A stretch of 64,000 nt of DNA from an uncultured Clostridia bacterium (GTDB taxonomy: Bacteria > Bacillota > Clostridia > Oscillospirales > Ruminococcaceae): the NCBI GenBank assembly GCA_947626165.1, contig CANQRG010000001.1, positions 1 to 64,000 of the forward strand, given 5' to 3'. The position numbers were made by a program, and so were the translations under genes. The notes below the pieces were generated by a model, which was not told the DNA's origin, did not search any database, and saw nothing but the letters and a program-made list of their open reading frames with translations. This document shows positions 38,192 through 46,486 of this stretch, one piece after another (position 1 is the first letter of the stretch; the number at the start of each line of letters is the position of its first letter).

Positions 38192-38931
38192 TGAAGGCAA
38201 TTTTTAGAAGAGAATTTGTTTCATATTTTACTACTCCTATAGGGTATATTTTTCTTGCTATATTTTTTGCTCTGGCAGGAATAGATTATTCTGTAACATC
38301 AATTGCTAAAGGCTCTTCCGGTTCTTCGGGAGGCGCTCAAGGGTACGGAACGGCAGAGCTTACCCAGTTTTTTCTATGGCTGCTTATTATAATAGTAATT
38401 TTGATACCCATACTCACTATGAGAACCTTATCTGAGGATAAGAGACAGAAAACAGATCAAATACTTTTGACGTCTCCTGTTAATTTATCGGGGATCGTTG
38501 CAGGAAAGTTTTTCGCATCATTTTTAGTTTATATGATGGGTTTAGCAATAACTCTTGTATTTTCAGTAGTTGTTTCGGCGTTTTCAAAGCCTGACTGGCT
38601 CACTGTTTTCGGAAATATTGTAGGTCTGCTGCTTCTGGGCGCTGCATGTATCTCAATAGGCATTTTTGCTTCAAGCCTTACTGAAAATCAGGTCGTTTCA
38701 GCGGTTATAAGTCTGGCTTCAATAGGTTTGATGAGCCTGCTTTCGGTTATTTCAAGCTTTATACCTATTGAAATTATACAGACTATTCTCAATAAGCTTT
38801 GCTTTTTAGAAAGATATATCGGATTTACATACGGTCAATTCGATCTATCGAGTGCATTATACTTCATCAGCGTTGCCGTAGCATTTATGTTCTTTACAGT
38901 CAGAGTGCTTGAAAAACGCCGTTGGGCTTAA
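38191..38931 (+). CDS. ABC-2 type permease (GldF-like)
   Basis: A 246-residue membrane protein with about six hydrophobic segments. The family opening is seen in FRREFVSYFTTPIGYIFLAIF and the conserved LIPILTMRTLSEDKRQKTDQILLTSPV stretch. It should form the membrane channel with the ATPase encoded just upstream. Substrate unknown. It is translationally coupled to its neighbours: 1-nt overlap upstream, and the next SD lies across its stop. Confidence 0.88.
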   Translation: MKAIFRREFVSYFTTPIGYIFLAIFFALAGIDYSVTSIAKGSSGSSGGAQGYGTAELTQFFLWLLIIIVILIPILTMRTLSEDKRQKTDQILLTSPVNLSGIVAGKFFASFLVYMMGLAITLVFSVVVSAFSKPDWLTVFGNIVGLLLLGAACISIGIFASSLTENQVVSAVISLASIGLMSLLSVISSFIPIEIIQTILNKLCFLERYIGFTYGQFDLSSALYFISVAVAFMFFTVRVLEKRRWA

Positions 38932-38945
38932 AGGAGGTAGCGAAG

Positions 38946-40676
38946 ATGAATATGGATGAAAAAGATTTTGAACAGCAAGAGATATTATCAGAGGCAACAG
39001 AAAATTCAGAAACCGATGTGATTGAAACATTTGATAATGAATTTGATAATGAATTTGATACTGAAACAGAAATTGAAACTGAAACAGATTCAGAGTTTAG
39101 TGAAGTCTCAGAAGTATCTGATTTGCAAGAGGAGAAGTCTGAGGATAAGGTAAAAAAGCAGAAAAAGCAAAAGAAAAATTTTAAAAGGCTAAAGCACGGT
39201 ACTATGGCTACTGTTTTAACTGTTGTTTTCATAGTTGTTTTGGTGCTTGTGAATATCGTAGCGACAAGCGTGTTTGAGAGATTTCCGCTTACCATTGATA
39301 TGACATCAGATGAATCTTATACGATTTCTGATGAAACTGCGGATTATATCAAGGGAGTGGATAAAAAGGTAAAAATCACGGTTTTGTCTGAGGAGAGTGA
39401 ATTTACTTCGACCTCGAAATATATTCGACAGTCTAACGAGATTTTGAAAAACATTGTTAAGAGCAATAAAAACTTTTCTATTGAATATATAGACCTTTTG
39501 TCAAATCCTGAGGTAAAATCAGAATATGAGGACAGTCTTTCCGAGTATGACATTATAGTTGAGTCGGGCAAAAATCACGACAGAACAACGGTTGTGCATC
39601 CGCAGGACCTGGTTAATTTCTCAAACGATTTTGAAACATCTTTTCAGCAGAATATGGGAGGAACTCTTGATTCGTTTATAGAATACTACGGTGGAATGAC
39701 CGCTATTCAGAACTATCCAACGGGAATTGAGAGCAACTGTGCAGAACAGGCTATCACGTCTGCAATTTTAAAGGTTACTGACGCAAATCCTGTAACAGTT
39801 ACTCTGCTTACGGGAAGAAACGAACTGACATCGTTGTCATATTTTCAAAGTCTGCTAAATGCAAACGGATATATAGTAAACAGTGTTGATATAACGACTC
39901 AGGATATTCCAAAGGAAGCAAACCTTATTGTTATGGGAGCTCCGAGCGTTGATTATACGGCAGAGGAAGTTGAAAAGGTATCGGCGTTTTTGGATAACGA
40001 TGAGAAGCTTGAAAAGAATCTTCTTTACATTGAAAGCGTTCAGCAGCCTGACACTCCGAATATCGACGAGCTTTTAGAGGAGTACGGAATAAAGTTCAGA
40101 GACGAGTTTGTATATGATTCAAATGGAAGCAATGCAAGCAACGGATATGTGTTTATGGAGCGTTCAAGCGACAAGTTTATGGACGACATCAAGGATGATT
40201 CATTGAGGCTGTTTACAAGTTTATATACAAAGCCTATTACCATTGAGTTTGATGAAAAAAATATGAGAACCTGCGAGGCTTATATTCAGACGTCGGATAC
40301 AGGTTATACTATGGATAAAAACAGTAAAGAGCTGACAAACGGAGTAACAGTTACCGCAGCAGTAGGCTCAAAGGCTGCGTTTATTGACGGTAAAACTAAT
40401 TACAGTAACCTTATTGCTCTTGGTTCTGAATTTTTCCTTGATGATACTGTGCTTCAGATGTCGCAGTATTTAAACAGACATTGGATACTTAGCATTATAA
40501 ACGGTGTTACGGGAAAATCATCAGGCATTACTATCGAGCCAAAGACAGTTGAGGGAGGCTTGTTCGACCTGACAAACACGCAGATAAGGGTTCTTGAATG
40601 GGTGTTTATAGTTATAATTCCTGTTATTGTTCTTGCGTTGGGAATCATAATCTGGATAAGGAGAAAGAACAGATAG
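38946..40676 (+). CDS. GldG-like ABC auxiliary protein
   Basis: A 576-residue protein. I use the ATG at 38946, after AAAGGAGG, not an in-frame ATG eight codons earlier. Residues 1-75 are cytoplasmic and very acidic, then basic, with a FDNE-type tandem repeat. One membrane helix (~85-108) follows, then a large extracytoplasmic region with the GldG pattern (TIDMTSDESYTISDETADYIKGVDKKVKITVLS ... NFSIEYIDLLSNPE), and a C-terminal helix (~550-570) ending in basic residues. The family is tied to gliding in Bacteroidetes; here the role is unknown. Confidence 0.82.
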   Translation: MNMDEKDFEQQEILSEATENSETDVIETFDNEFDNEFDTETEIETETDSEFSEVSEVSDLQEEKSEDKVKKQKKQKKNFKRLKHGTMATVLTVVFIVVLVLVNIVATSVFERFPLTIDMTSDESYTISDETADYIKGVDKKVKITVLSEESEFTSTSKYIRQSNEILKNIVKSNKNFSIEYIDLLSNPEVKSEYEDSLSEYDIIVESGKNHDRTTVVHPQDLVNFSNDFETSFQQNMGGTLDSFIEYYGGMTAIQNYPTGIESNCAEQAITSAILKVTDANPVTVTLLTGRNELTSLSYFQSLLNANGYIVNSVDITTQDIPKEANLIVMGAPSVDYTAEEVEKVSAFLDNDEKLEKNLLYIESVQQPDTPNIDELLEEYGIKFRDEFVYDSNGSNASNGYVFMERSSDKFMDDIKDDSLRLFTSLYTKPITIEFDEKNMRTCEAYIQTSDTGYTMDKNSKELTNGVTVTAAVGSKAAFIDGKTNYSNLIALGSEFFLDDTVLQMSQYLNRHWILSIINGVTGKSSGITIEPKTVEGGLFDLTNTQIRVLEWVFIVIIPVIVLALGIIIWIRRKNR

Positions 40677-40696
40677 GCAATAGGAGAGAAATCTAA

Positions 40697-42217
40697 ATGA
40701 ATTCTAAAGTAAAGAGTATTATTATATGCGCTGTTGTTATCGTCTGCTTAGGAGTTACTTTGCTTGTGTTGAATATAACAGGCAAGAACGGCGATAGCTC
40801 AAGCGATGTATCATCAAGTTCGGCTGAAAGCGTTAAGACTATACCACTGACAGATGATATTGCAGAAAATCTTGATAATACCTATGTTAAAAGTGTAGAT
40901 GTCAAAAACGAGAAAGACAGCTTTAAAATAAGTCAGGTTGAGGGAAAGACTGATGAATGGGAGATAAAGGCGTTAGACGGTATCGAGCAGTCAAACACGG
41001 TATATTCAGGAATGGCGTCGATAATTGCAGAGCTTTCTGCAACCGATATAGCGGAAGAAAATGCAGAGGATCTGTCGAAATACGGTCTTAAAGAGCCGAG
41101 TGCGGAATTTACGGTTGCATTTTCTGATGACAACAATACAAACAGGACCTATTTAATTGGTGATATTGCGCCGAACGAGGACGATTACTATGTATGCGAG
41201 CAAGGAAAGAATACCGTTTATACAATAGCCTCCGGTTCGCTTTCGTACTTCTTTTATACCAAAGAGGATTTTATAGCCTTAACAATGCTTGAAAAGCCGG
41301 TAAGCGACGAGGATTACCCCGATTTTATAAGGGAGACGATTACTTCTAAATCTCTTGATTACGATATGGTTATCATTACTCCTGAAAAGACATTGAATAA
41401 TATGCCGTCGGCACAGGTTATGTCAGAGCCGGTATACGCATATCTTGACGCAACAAATTCGGCAGCGATAACTCACGGAATGTGGGGGTTGTCGGCTGTT
41501 TCTGCCGTCAAGGCAAAGCCAAATAAAAAGGATTTTGAGAGATACGGACTTTCACACCCAACAACTAAGGTCAGACTTGAGACAAGCGATGGAACATACA
41601 CATTGTCGGTAGGAGATCCCGTTTATGCAAAGGATTCACAAGGCAAGGAGACTACGACAGTTGAGTCTTATTACACATATCTTGACGGAGTAAGCGGCAA
41701 GGATGTTATATTTGAGGTTTCTGCCGAAAGCCTGCCTTGGGTGGGAGCAGAGCCGTCAGACTTTATTTCAAGCCTTATGACTTATAATGCCGCTACCGAT
41801 TTAAGATCGGTCGTTGTTGACAACGGCAAGAAGAAGACTGTATTCAAGCTGAAATCGGAGATCGATCCTGACGCTCAAGCCGATGAGGACGAGCAGCAGG
41901 AAATGAAGCTGAGTTCTGTTAAATTAAACGGCAAAGAGCTTGACGTTGAGGTGTGGAAGAGCTGGTATCAGGTTTTGCTTCAATGTCCAACTACAGAGGT
42001 TTATTTTAAAGAGCCGAAAACTAAGTGCTATCTGACGGTCAGCATAAACAGAATTGACGGCGGCAAAGATGTTTTGAAGTTCTTTAAGGACACAAACAGA
42101 AGAACCATTGTCAAGCTGAACGGAAAAACAAGCTATCGTATTGAAAGCGCTTATGTAAACAAGCTGGTTTCAGATATGCAGAAAGCAATAGAAGGCAAGG
42201 AAATTCAAACGAATTAA
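40697..42217 (+). CDS. DUF4340 domain protein of the GldA/F/G-type ABC cluster
   Basis: A 506-residue protein anchored by one N-terminal helix (~8-28) with a long extracytoplasmic, beta-rich region. Repeated units such as ENAEDLSKYGLKEPSAEFTVAF ... YLIGDIAP and KDFERYGLSHPTTKVRLETSDGTYTLSVGDP fit DUF4340, which regularly follows GldG-like genes. It probably works with the upstream ABC genes in one envelope complex. Function unknown. The ATG follows ATAGGAGAG. Confidence 0.85.
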   Translation: MNSKVKSIIICAVVIVCLGVTLLVLNITGKNGDSSSDVSSSSAESVKTIPLTDDIAENLDNTYVKSVDVKNEKDSFKISQVEGKTDEWEIKALDGIEQSNTVYSGMASIIAELSATDIAEENAEDLSKYGLKEPSAEFTVAFSDDNNTNRTYLIGDIAPNEDDYYVCEQGKNTVYTIASGSLSYFFYTKEDFIALTMLEKPVSDEDYPDFIRETITSKSLDYDMVIITPEKTLNNMPSAQVMSEPVYAYLDATNSAAITHGMWGLSAVSAVKAKPNKKDFERYGLSHPTTKVRLETSDGTYTLSVGDPVYAKDSQGKETTTVESYYTYLDGVSGKDVIFEVSAESLPWVGAEPSDFISSLMTYNAATDLRSVVVDNGKKKTVFKLKSEIDPDAQADEDEQQEMKLSSVKLNGKELDVEVWKSWYQVLLQCPTTEVYFKEPKTKCYLTVSINRIDGGKDVLKFFKDTNRRTIVKLNGKTSYRIESAYVNKLVSDMQKAIEGKEIQTN

Positions 42218-42301
42218 AATAAGTTTTAAGACTAATAAAAGACAATTTTCACATAGGATATTTGTTATAATAGTAATAGACCACAGAAAGGAGTGAAGGA
42301 T

Positions 42302-42592
42302 ATGGCAACAAAAAAATGCGACTTTTTCACTTATAAGGGTTTACCGCTTGTGAGAAAGGGCAGAGAGATCTACTACGGCAATATGACAGACGATTATGTA
42401 GTTATGATGCAGATAGTTTCTACCGAGAAAATAAACGGATTGGATGTTGCAAACAGGGTAAGACTTTTCAGAATGGCTACCGATGATAGTTTGCCTCCGA
42501 ATGAGAGAATAAATAAAACCGCTGAGAAAACCAGTCTTTATGACGCGCTTGATATAGCAAGCGCTTGGCTTTCTGATTATATCAAAAAATAA
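42302..42592 (+). CDS. Small conserved hypothetical protein
   Basis: 96 residues from the ATG at 42302, 9 nt after AAAGGAG. The sequence (DFFTYKGLPLVRKGREIYYGNMTDDYVVMMQIVSTE ... VRLFRMATDD ... SLYDALDIASAWLSDYIKK) looks like a compact soluble alpha/beta domain with no cysteine motif beyond one Cys and no membrane segment. I do not recognise the family. It has its own -10 box (TATAAT 42266-42271, weak -35) and terminator, so it is a single-gene unit. Confidence 0.75.
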   Translation: MATKKCDFFTYKGLPLVRKGREIYYGNMTDDYVVMMQIVSTEKINGLDVANRVRLFRMATDDSLPPNERINKTAEKTSLYDALDIASAWLSDYIKK

Positions 42593-42603
42593 TAATAACT
42601 ATA

Positions 42604-42648
42604 AATAAAGGTGTTCCTGATAATAAGGGAATACCTTTATTATTTATT
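42604..42648 (+). terminator. Terminator after the small hypothetical gene
   Basis: A 14-bp stem with one G-U pair (42604-42617 with 42628-42641) is followed by ATTTATTT. Confidence 0.75.
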
Positions 42649-42739
42649 TGGGAAATGCAACTTGATAAAACATATGGTTTATGTTAAAATATAAGTCAAG
42701 AAAATAGAGGAAAACCTCTTGTTAAAAGGAGTATGCGGT

Positions 42740-44110
42740 TTGTTATATTCGGATCTTATATTTATATATGGACTTCTTCCGATAACTGTACTGATAACAT
42801 TTCTGGACAGAAGCACAGAGTATAAAAATCTTATACTCGTTTTAACGTCGATCGTGTTCTTTACATTTGGTAGACCGATGATAATACTGCTGTTGTTTAC
42901 CACGGTTATATTTGACTATTTGTTCGGGCTTTTAGCAGGATACGGCAGAAAAAAATGGCTCAGAAATTTAGGCTTTGTTTGTTCGATAGTTATGAACTCG
43001 TCATTGTATATAGTTTTCTGCTGGAACTCTTTGTTTAGAAATCTCGGTGTTGAACAGCTGACATTTGCAAAAAAGCTAATTCCATTATGTATGGCTTTCT
43101 ATACAATAAGAGGAATTTCATATGTCGGAGATGTGTATAAAAAAAGGATTACTCCTGAAAAGAATATATTTTGTTTGCTTGTTTATATGGTAAACTATCA
43201 TTTTATGGTTGTGGGACCAATAGTTAGATACGGAGATGTTTCAGAGCAGATAAGAAGGAGAACTATAACAGGTCAAAACTTAAACGACGGCTTGAACAGG
43301 TTTATAATAGGCTTTGCAAAGGTAATGATACTAGGGCTTTCATTTGAAAAAATCAAAGCCGCAGGATTGAATTTAAACGAGCTTACGCCTTTCGGAGCAT
43401 GGGTGGGAATGTTTGCGTTTATCGGAAGTATATATTTCGTTTTAACAGGCTATACCGATATGGCTTTGGGTCTTGGAACTCTAAACGGTTTTAAGTATAA
43501 GGAAAACTTTTCGCCCATACATTTAAGCGGATATGTAAGCGGTATTGTAAAGGGCTTTAATAAGCTTTTGACAGAGTTTTTCGAGGACTTTTTGATTGCT
43601 CCTTATAAAACGAACAAAGTAAAATACATTTCTGGCATTTTACTTTCGGGGATTTTAATAGGCTTATGGTACGGTTTTAGTCAGAATTTTTTGATATTCG
43701 GACTGTATTTTGCTTTGCTGGTGGTAATTGAGAAGCTGTTTTTGAAAAGATTTTTGGATATGCTTCCAAAAATCGTAGGATATGTTTATACTCTGCTCGC
43801 AGTGTTTATGGGTGCGGCTATTGCGTATTTTGCAAGTTTACAGGATTTTCTTCGCTGGTTTAAAGCGCTATTCGGTATAGGCACAGACTATTGGTGGAGC
43901 GTAAATATGAGAAATAAAACGCTATCATATTTGTTCCTTGCAATAATAGGCGTGCTTATTATGATACCTAAGGTTAAAGAAGTTGTAGCATCTAACCTTC
44001 GAGATTTTTCAAAGAAAAATGAAAAGAATTATTCAGTTCTGAGAATTTCTCAAACTGTAGGCGTTTGTTTATTACTGGTTATGGCAACAGCTTCAAGCGT
44101 TACGGCTTGA
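42740..44110 (+). CDS. MBOAT-fold membrane protein lacking both conserved histidines
   Basis: A ~456-residue polytopic membrane protein with ~11 helices. The fold is that of AlgI/DltB-type O-acyltransferases: LTGYTDMALGLGTLNGFKYKENF corresponds to the family's sGYsDmAiGla..fG....NF. The family FWRRWHxSLS segment is here FNKLLTEFF (272-281), and the invariant His of LWHG is Tyr311 (GLWYGFSQNF). Both catalytic histidines are therefore absent, so acyl transfer in the known way is unlikely. The start is TTG 42740, 8 nt after AAAAGGAG. The partner gene at 44131 lies 20 bp downstream. Confidence 0.8.
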   Translation: MLYSDLIFIYGLLPITVLITFLDRSTEYKNLILVLTSIVFFTFGRPMIILLLFTTVIFDYLFGLLAGYGRKKWLRNLGFVCSIVMNSSLYIVFCWNSLFRNLGVEQLTFAKKLIPLCMAFYTIRGISYVGDVYKKRITPEKNIFCLLVYMVNYHFMVVGPIVRYGDVSEQIRRRTITGQNLNDGLNRFIIGFAKVMILGLSFEKIKAAGLNLNELTPFGAWVGMFAFIGSIYFVLTGYTDMALGLGTLNGFKYKENFSPIHLSGYVSGIVKGFNKLLTEFFEDFLIAPYKTNKVKYISGILLSGILIGLWYGFSQNFLIFGLYFALLVVIEKLFLKRFLDMLPKIVGYVYTLLAVFMGAAIAYFASLQDFLRWFKALFGIGTDYWWSVNMRNKTLSYLFLAIIGVLIMIPKVKEVVASNLRDFSKKNEKNYSVLRISQTVGVCLLLVMATASSVTA

Positions 44111-44130
44111 TGTATAAAGGATAGTTTTTA

Positions 44131-45018
44131 ATGAGTAAAAAAAGAAAGAGAAAACTTAATAACTCACAGGCTGGGGGATATAATGGAAAGACCGATTTAA
44201 AAAACAATCGGCACAAACCTAATGATTATGATTACAAAAATGCGGTTTATCCTGATAACTCTAGCTTAAAGGTTCCGCCCGAGGGGAATGAAACAGCTTC
44301 ACTTGAGGGCGATGCTGTGCTGCGCAAAATCGGCAAAGACGCTGTTGTGGGAGAGTATAACTTTATCAATGTTGCGGTCGTGTTTATACTTATAATGATA
44401 ATGGGTATTTCCTTTGCGCTTTTGAGAAATAATGGGGAGTATATAGAAAACAACAATAAAATTTCAACCGAAACTGTGCTGAACGGAAAGTTTACAAAAA
44501 AGCTGTCGAAAAATTATATGAAAAGACTTCCCGGAAAGCAGCTTCTGTTTGACGCCAACAGGGTATTTTCATACGCTTACGGACTTGCAGGCTATAATGA
44601 CGAAAAGGGCTTTGTATCTGTTGATACGGGAAAGATAATCGGTATAAAGACCTATGATGAACCTATTATGGTAACTATTACAACAACTGCTCCGCCAACT
44701 ACAACTCAGTATACAGGCAAAACGACCAACACCACAAGGATACTAAAGGGCTCTGTGTTTGTAGGTCCCGGACAGCTGACAACGACGGCAAAAACTAAAA
44801 AGACAACAACTAAGAAAACTACAACGAAAACGACTTCCGCTTCAACGCCTACAACTACTGTGTTTAAAGGTACTACATGGTCGTTTAGGGGAACAACTAC
44901 GTGGAAAACCACCACAGTTAAAACCTCTGCGCATACTACCGAACCGCCGACAATTTACACTCCACCGCAGGCAACAACAGCAAATACTACTATAGGTTTT
45001 GAAGATGACGAGCAATAA
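44131..45018 (+). CDS. Single-pass membrane protein with DHHW-like segment and Thr-rich tail
   Basis: 295 residues: a charged cytoplasmic region (1-79), one membrane helix (~80-98), an extracytoplasmic segment (103-175) and a Thr/Lys-rich low-complexity tail (181-285). The 103-175 segment (EN-x ... LNGKFTKKLSKNY ... LPGKQ ... GFVSVDTGKIIGI) resembles the N-terminal part of DHHW/AlgJ-like proteins, the usual partners of AlgI-type MBOATs. The catalytic DHHW region is absent. No strong SD (AAAGGATAG). The 3' end overlaps the next gene by 14 nt. The resemblance is by eye and moderate. Confidence 0.7.
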   Translation: MSKKRKRKLNNSQAGGYNGKTDLKNNRHKPNDYDYKNAVYPDNSSLKVPPEGNETASLEGDAVLRKIGKDAVVGEYNFINVAVVFILIMIMGISFALLRNNGEYIENNNKISTETVLNGKFTKKLSKNYMKRLPGKQLLFDANRVFSYAYGLAGYNDEKGFVSVDTGKIIGIKTYDEPIMVTITTTAPPTTTQYTGKTTNTTRILKGSVFVGPGQLTTTAKTKKTTTKKTTTKTTSASTPTTTVFKGTTWSFRGTTTWKTTTVKTSAHTTEPPTIYTPPQATTANTTIGFEDDEQ

Positions 45019-45952
45019 TTTTAAGTATTCAGACGATAATAAAAGATACCATACCTATAACTATTATCTAAGACATAAGTATGGGAAGAAGGTTTTTAAA
45101 GTACCCCTTAATGCTGATTTTGGCTGCCCTAACCGAGACGGCACAAAGGGAGTAGGCGGCTGTACTTATTGTTCAAACAAAATGAGCGGAGATTACGCAG
45201 GAGATCCCCTTGATAATATAGAAAGTCAGTATAATGACATCAGGCAGACTCTTTTGAAAAAGTGGAGTGACGCTAAGTGTATTCCGTATTTTCAGGCAGG
45301 AACAAATACCTATGCGCCTCTGAATATTCAAAAAGAGCTGTTTGAGAGGGCGCTGAAGTTAAAAGACGCCGTAGGTCTTAATATTTCAACGAGAGCAGAC
45401 TGCATAAACGAAGAAATAGCTGATATGCTTTATGAAATTTCAAAGAAAACAAACCTTGAGGTTGAGCTGGGGCTTCAGACAATTTATGATTTTACTGCAA
45501 AGAGGATTAATAGATGTCATACTTATGATGATTTTTTAAAGGGTTACAATATGCTCAAAGAACGTGGTATAGATGTTTGTGTTCATATAATAAACGGACT
45601 TCCGGGCGAAACTGAGGACATGATGATAAATACCGCTCAGACAGTAGGAGCATTAAACCCTCACGGTATGAAAATTCATCTTCTTTATATAATCAAAGGA
45701 ACAAAGATGCATAAACAGTATTTAAGCGGTGAGGTCAAGGCCCTTGAAAGAGACGAGTATGTTCAAATCGTATGCGATCAGCTTGAGAGGATACCCGAAG
45801 ATGTAGTTATTGAAAGGGTTACAGGCGACGGGGTTAAAGAGGATCTAATTGCCCCTCTTTGGAGCTTAAAAAAGTTTTGCGTAATGAATGAGATAGACAA
45901 AGAAATGGCAAGGAGAAATTCATATCAAGGAATACTTGTCGGGGAAGATTAA
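45005..45952 (+). CDS. Radical SAM protein, TIGR01212/YhcC type
   Basis: 315 residues from ATG 45005. The iron-sulfur cluster ligands lie in ADFGCPNRDGTKGVGGCTYCS, the spaced cysteine pattern of the YhcC group. GLNISTRADCI, LEVELGLQTIYDFTAKRINRCHTYDDF and HIINGLPGETEDMM follow, all typical. The substrate is unknown; a tRNA-related role has been suggested for relatives, and the neighbours rimM-trmD fit that theme. The start overlaps the preceding gene and has a weak SD. Confidence 0.88.
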   Translation: MTSNNFKYSDDNKRYHTYNYYLRHKYGKKVFKVPLNADFGCPNRDGTKGVGGCTYCSNKMSGDYAGDPLDNIESQYNDIRQTLLKKWSDAKCIPYFQAGTNTYAPLNIQKELFERALKLKDAVGLNISTRADCINEEIADMLYEISKKTNLEVELGLQTIYDFTAKRINRCHTYDDFLKGYNMLKERGIDVCVHIINGLPGETEDMMINTAQTVGALNPHGMKIHLLYIIKGTKMHKQYLSGEVKALERDEYVQIVCDQLERIPEDVVIERVTGDGVKEDLIAPLWSLKKFCVMNEIDKEMARRNSYQGILVGED

Positions 45953-45976
45953 TATAGTTTAGTGAGGAACATTCCT

Positions 45977-46486
45977 ATGAAAAAATATCTGGAGATTGGA
46001 AAAATCGTATCGGTTCACGGACTTAAGGGCGATGTAAAGGTTGAGCCTTGGTGCAATGAGCCCGAGTTTATCTGTGAGTTTGACAAGCTCTATTCAAAAG
46101 ACGGCAAAAAAGAGTTTGAAGTCGAACGCAGCAGAGTTCAAAAAAATATGGTCATAATGAAGCTTAAAGGCGTAGATTCTGTCGAGGAAGGACAGGCTTT
46201 GAGAAATAAGATTCTTTTTATGGACAGAGAGGACGTCGGACTTGAGGAGGGATATTATTTCTTTCAGGATTTAATAGGACTTACCGTTATTGACGTCGAT
46301 AACCAGAGGGTATACGGAGAGATAAAGGACGTTTTTCAAACGGGAGCAAACGACGTGTATCACATAAAGTCTGACGACGGAAAGGCATACTATATACCGG
46401 CTATAGCAGATGTAATTATCAAAATAGATCTGCAGGACGGGAAAATGTATATAAGACCGCTGGAGGGACTTTTTGATGAGGATTGA
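45977..46486 (+). CDS. rimM: 16S rRNA processing factor RimM
   Basis: A 169-residue 30S maturation factor binding S19. Markers are LEIGKIVSVHGLKGDVKVEPWCNEPE, GYYFFQDLIGLTVID and the PRC-barrel end YYIPAIADVIIKIDLQDGKMYIRPLEGL. I use ATG 45977 after GTGAGGAAC; a GTG at 45962 is part of that SD. It overlaps trmD by 11 nt. The common partners rpsP and a KH-domain gene are not next to it. Confidence 0.95.
   Translation: MKKYLEIGKIVSVHGLKGDVKVEPWCNEPEFICEFDKLYSKDGKKEFEVERSRVQKNMVIMKLKGVDSVEEGQALRNKILFMDREDVGLEEGYYFFQDLIGLTVIDVDNQRVYGEIKDVFQTGANDVYHIKSDDGKAYYIPAIADVIIKIDLQDGKMYIRPLEGLFDED

Noticed and set aside
44680-44990. Possible DNA tandem repeat or short CRISPR-like array
   Set aside because: The repetition comes from many Thr/Lys codons in a coding frame; units differ in length and no spacer pattern exists.
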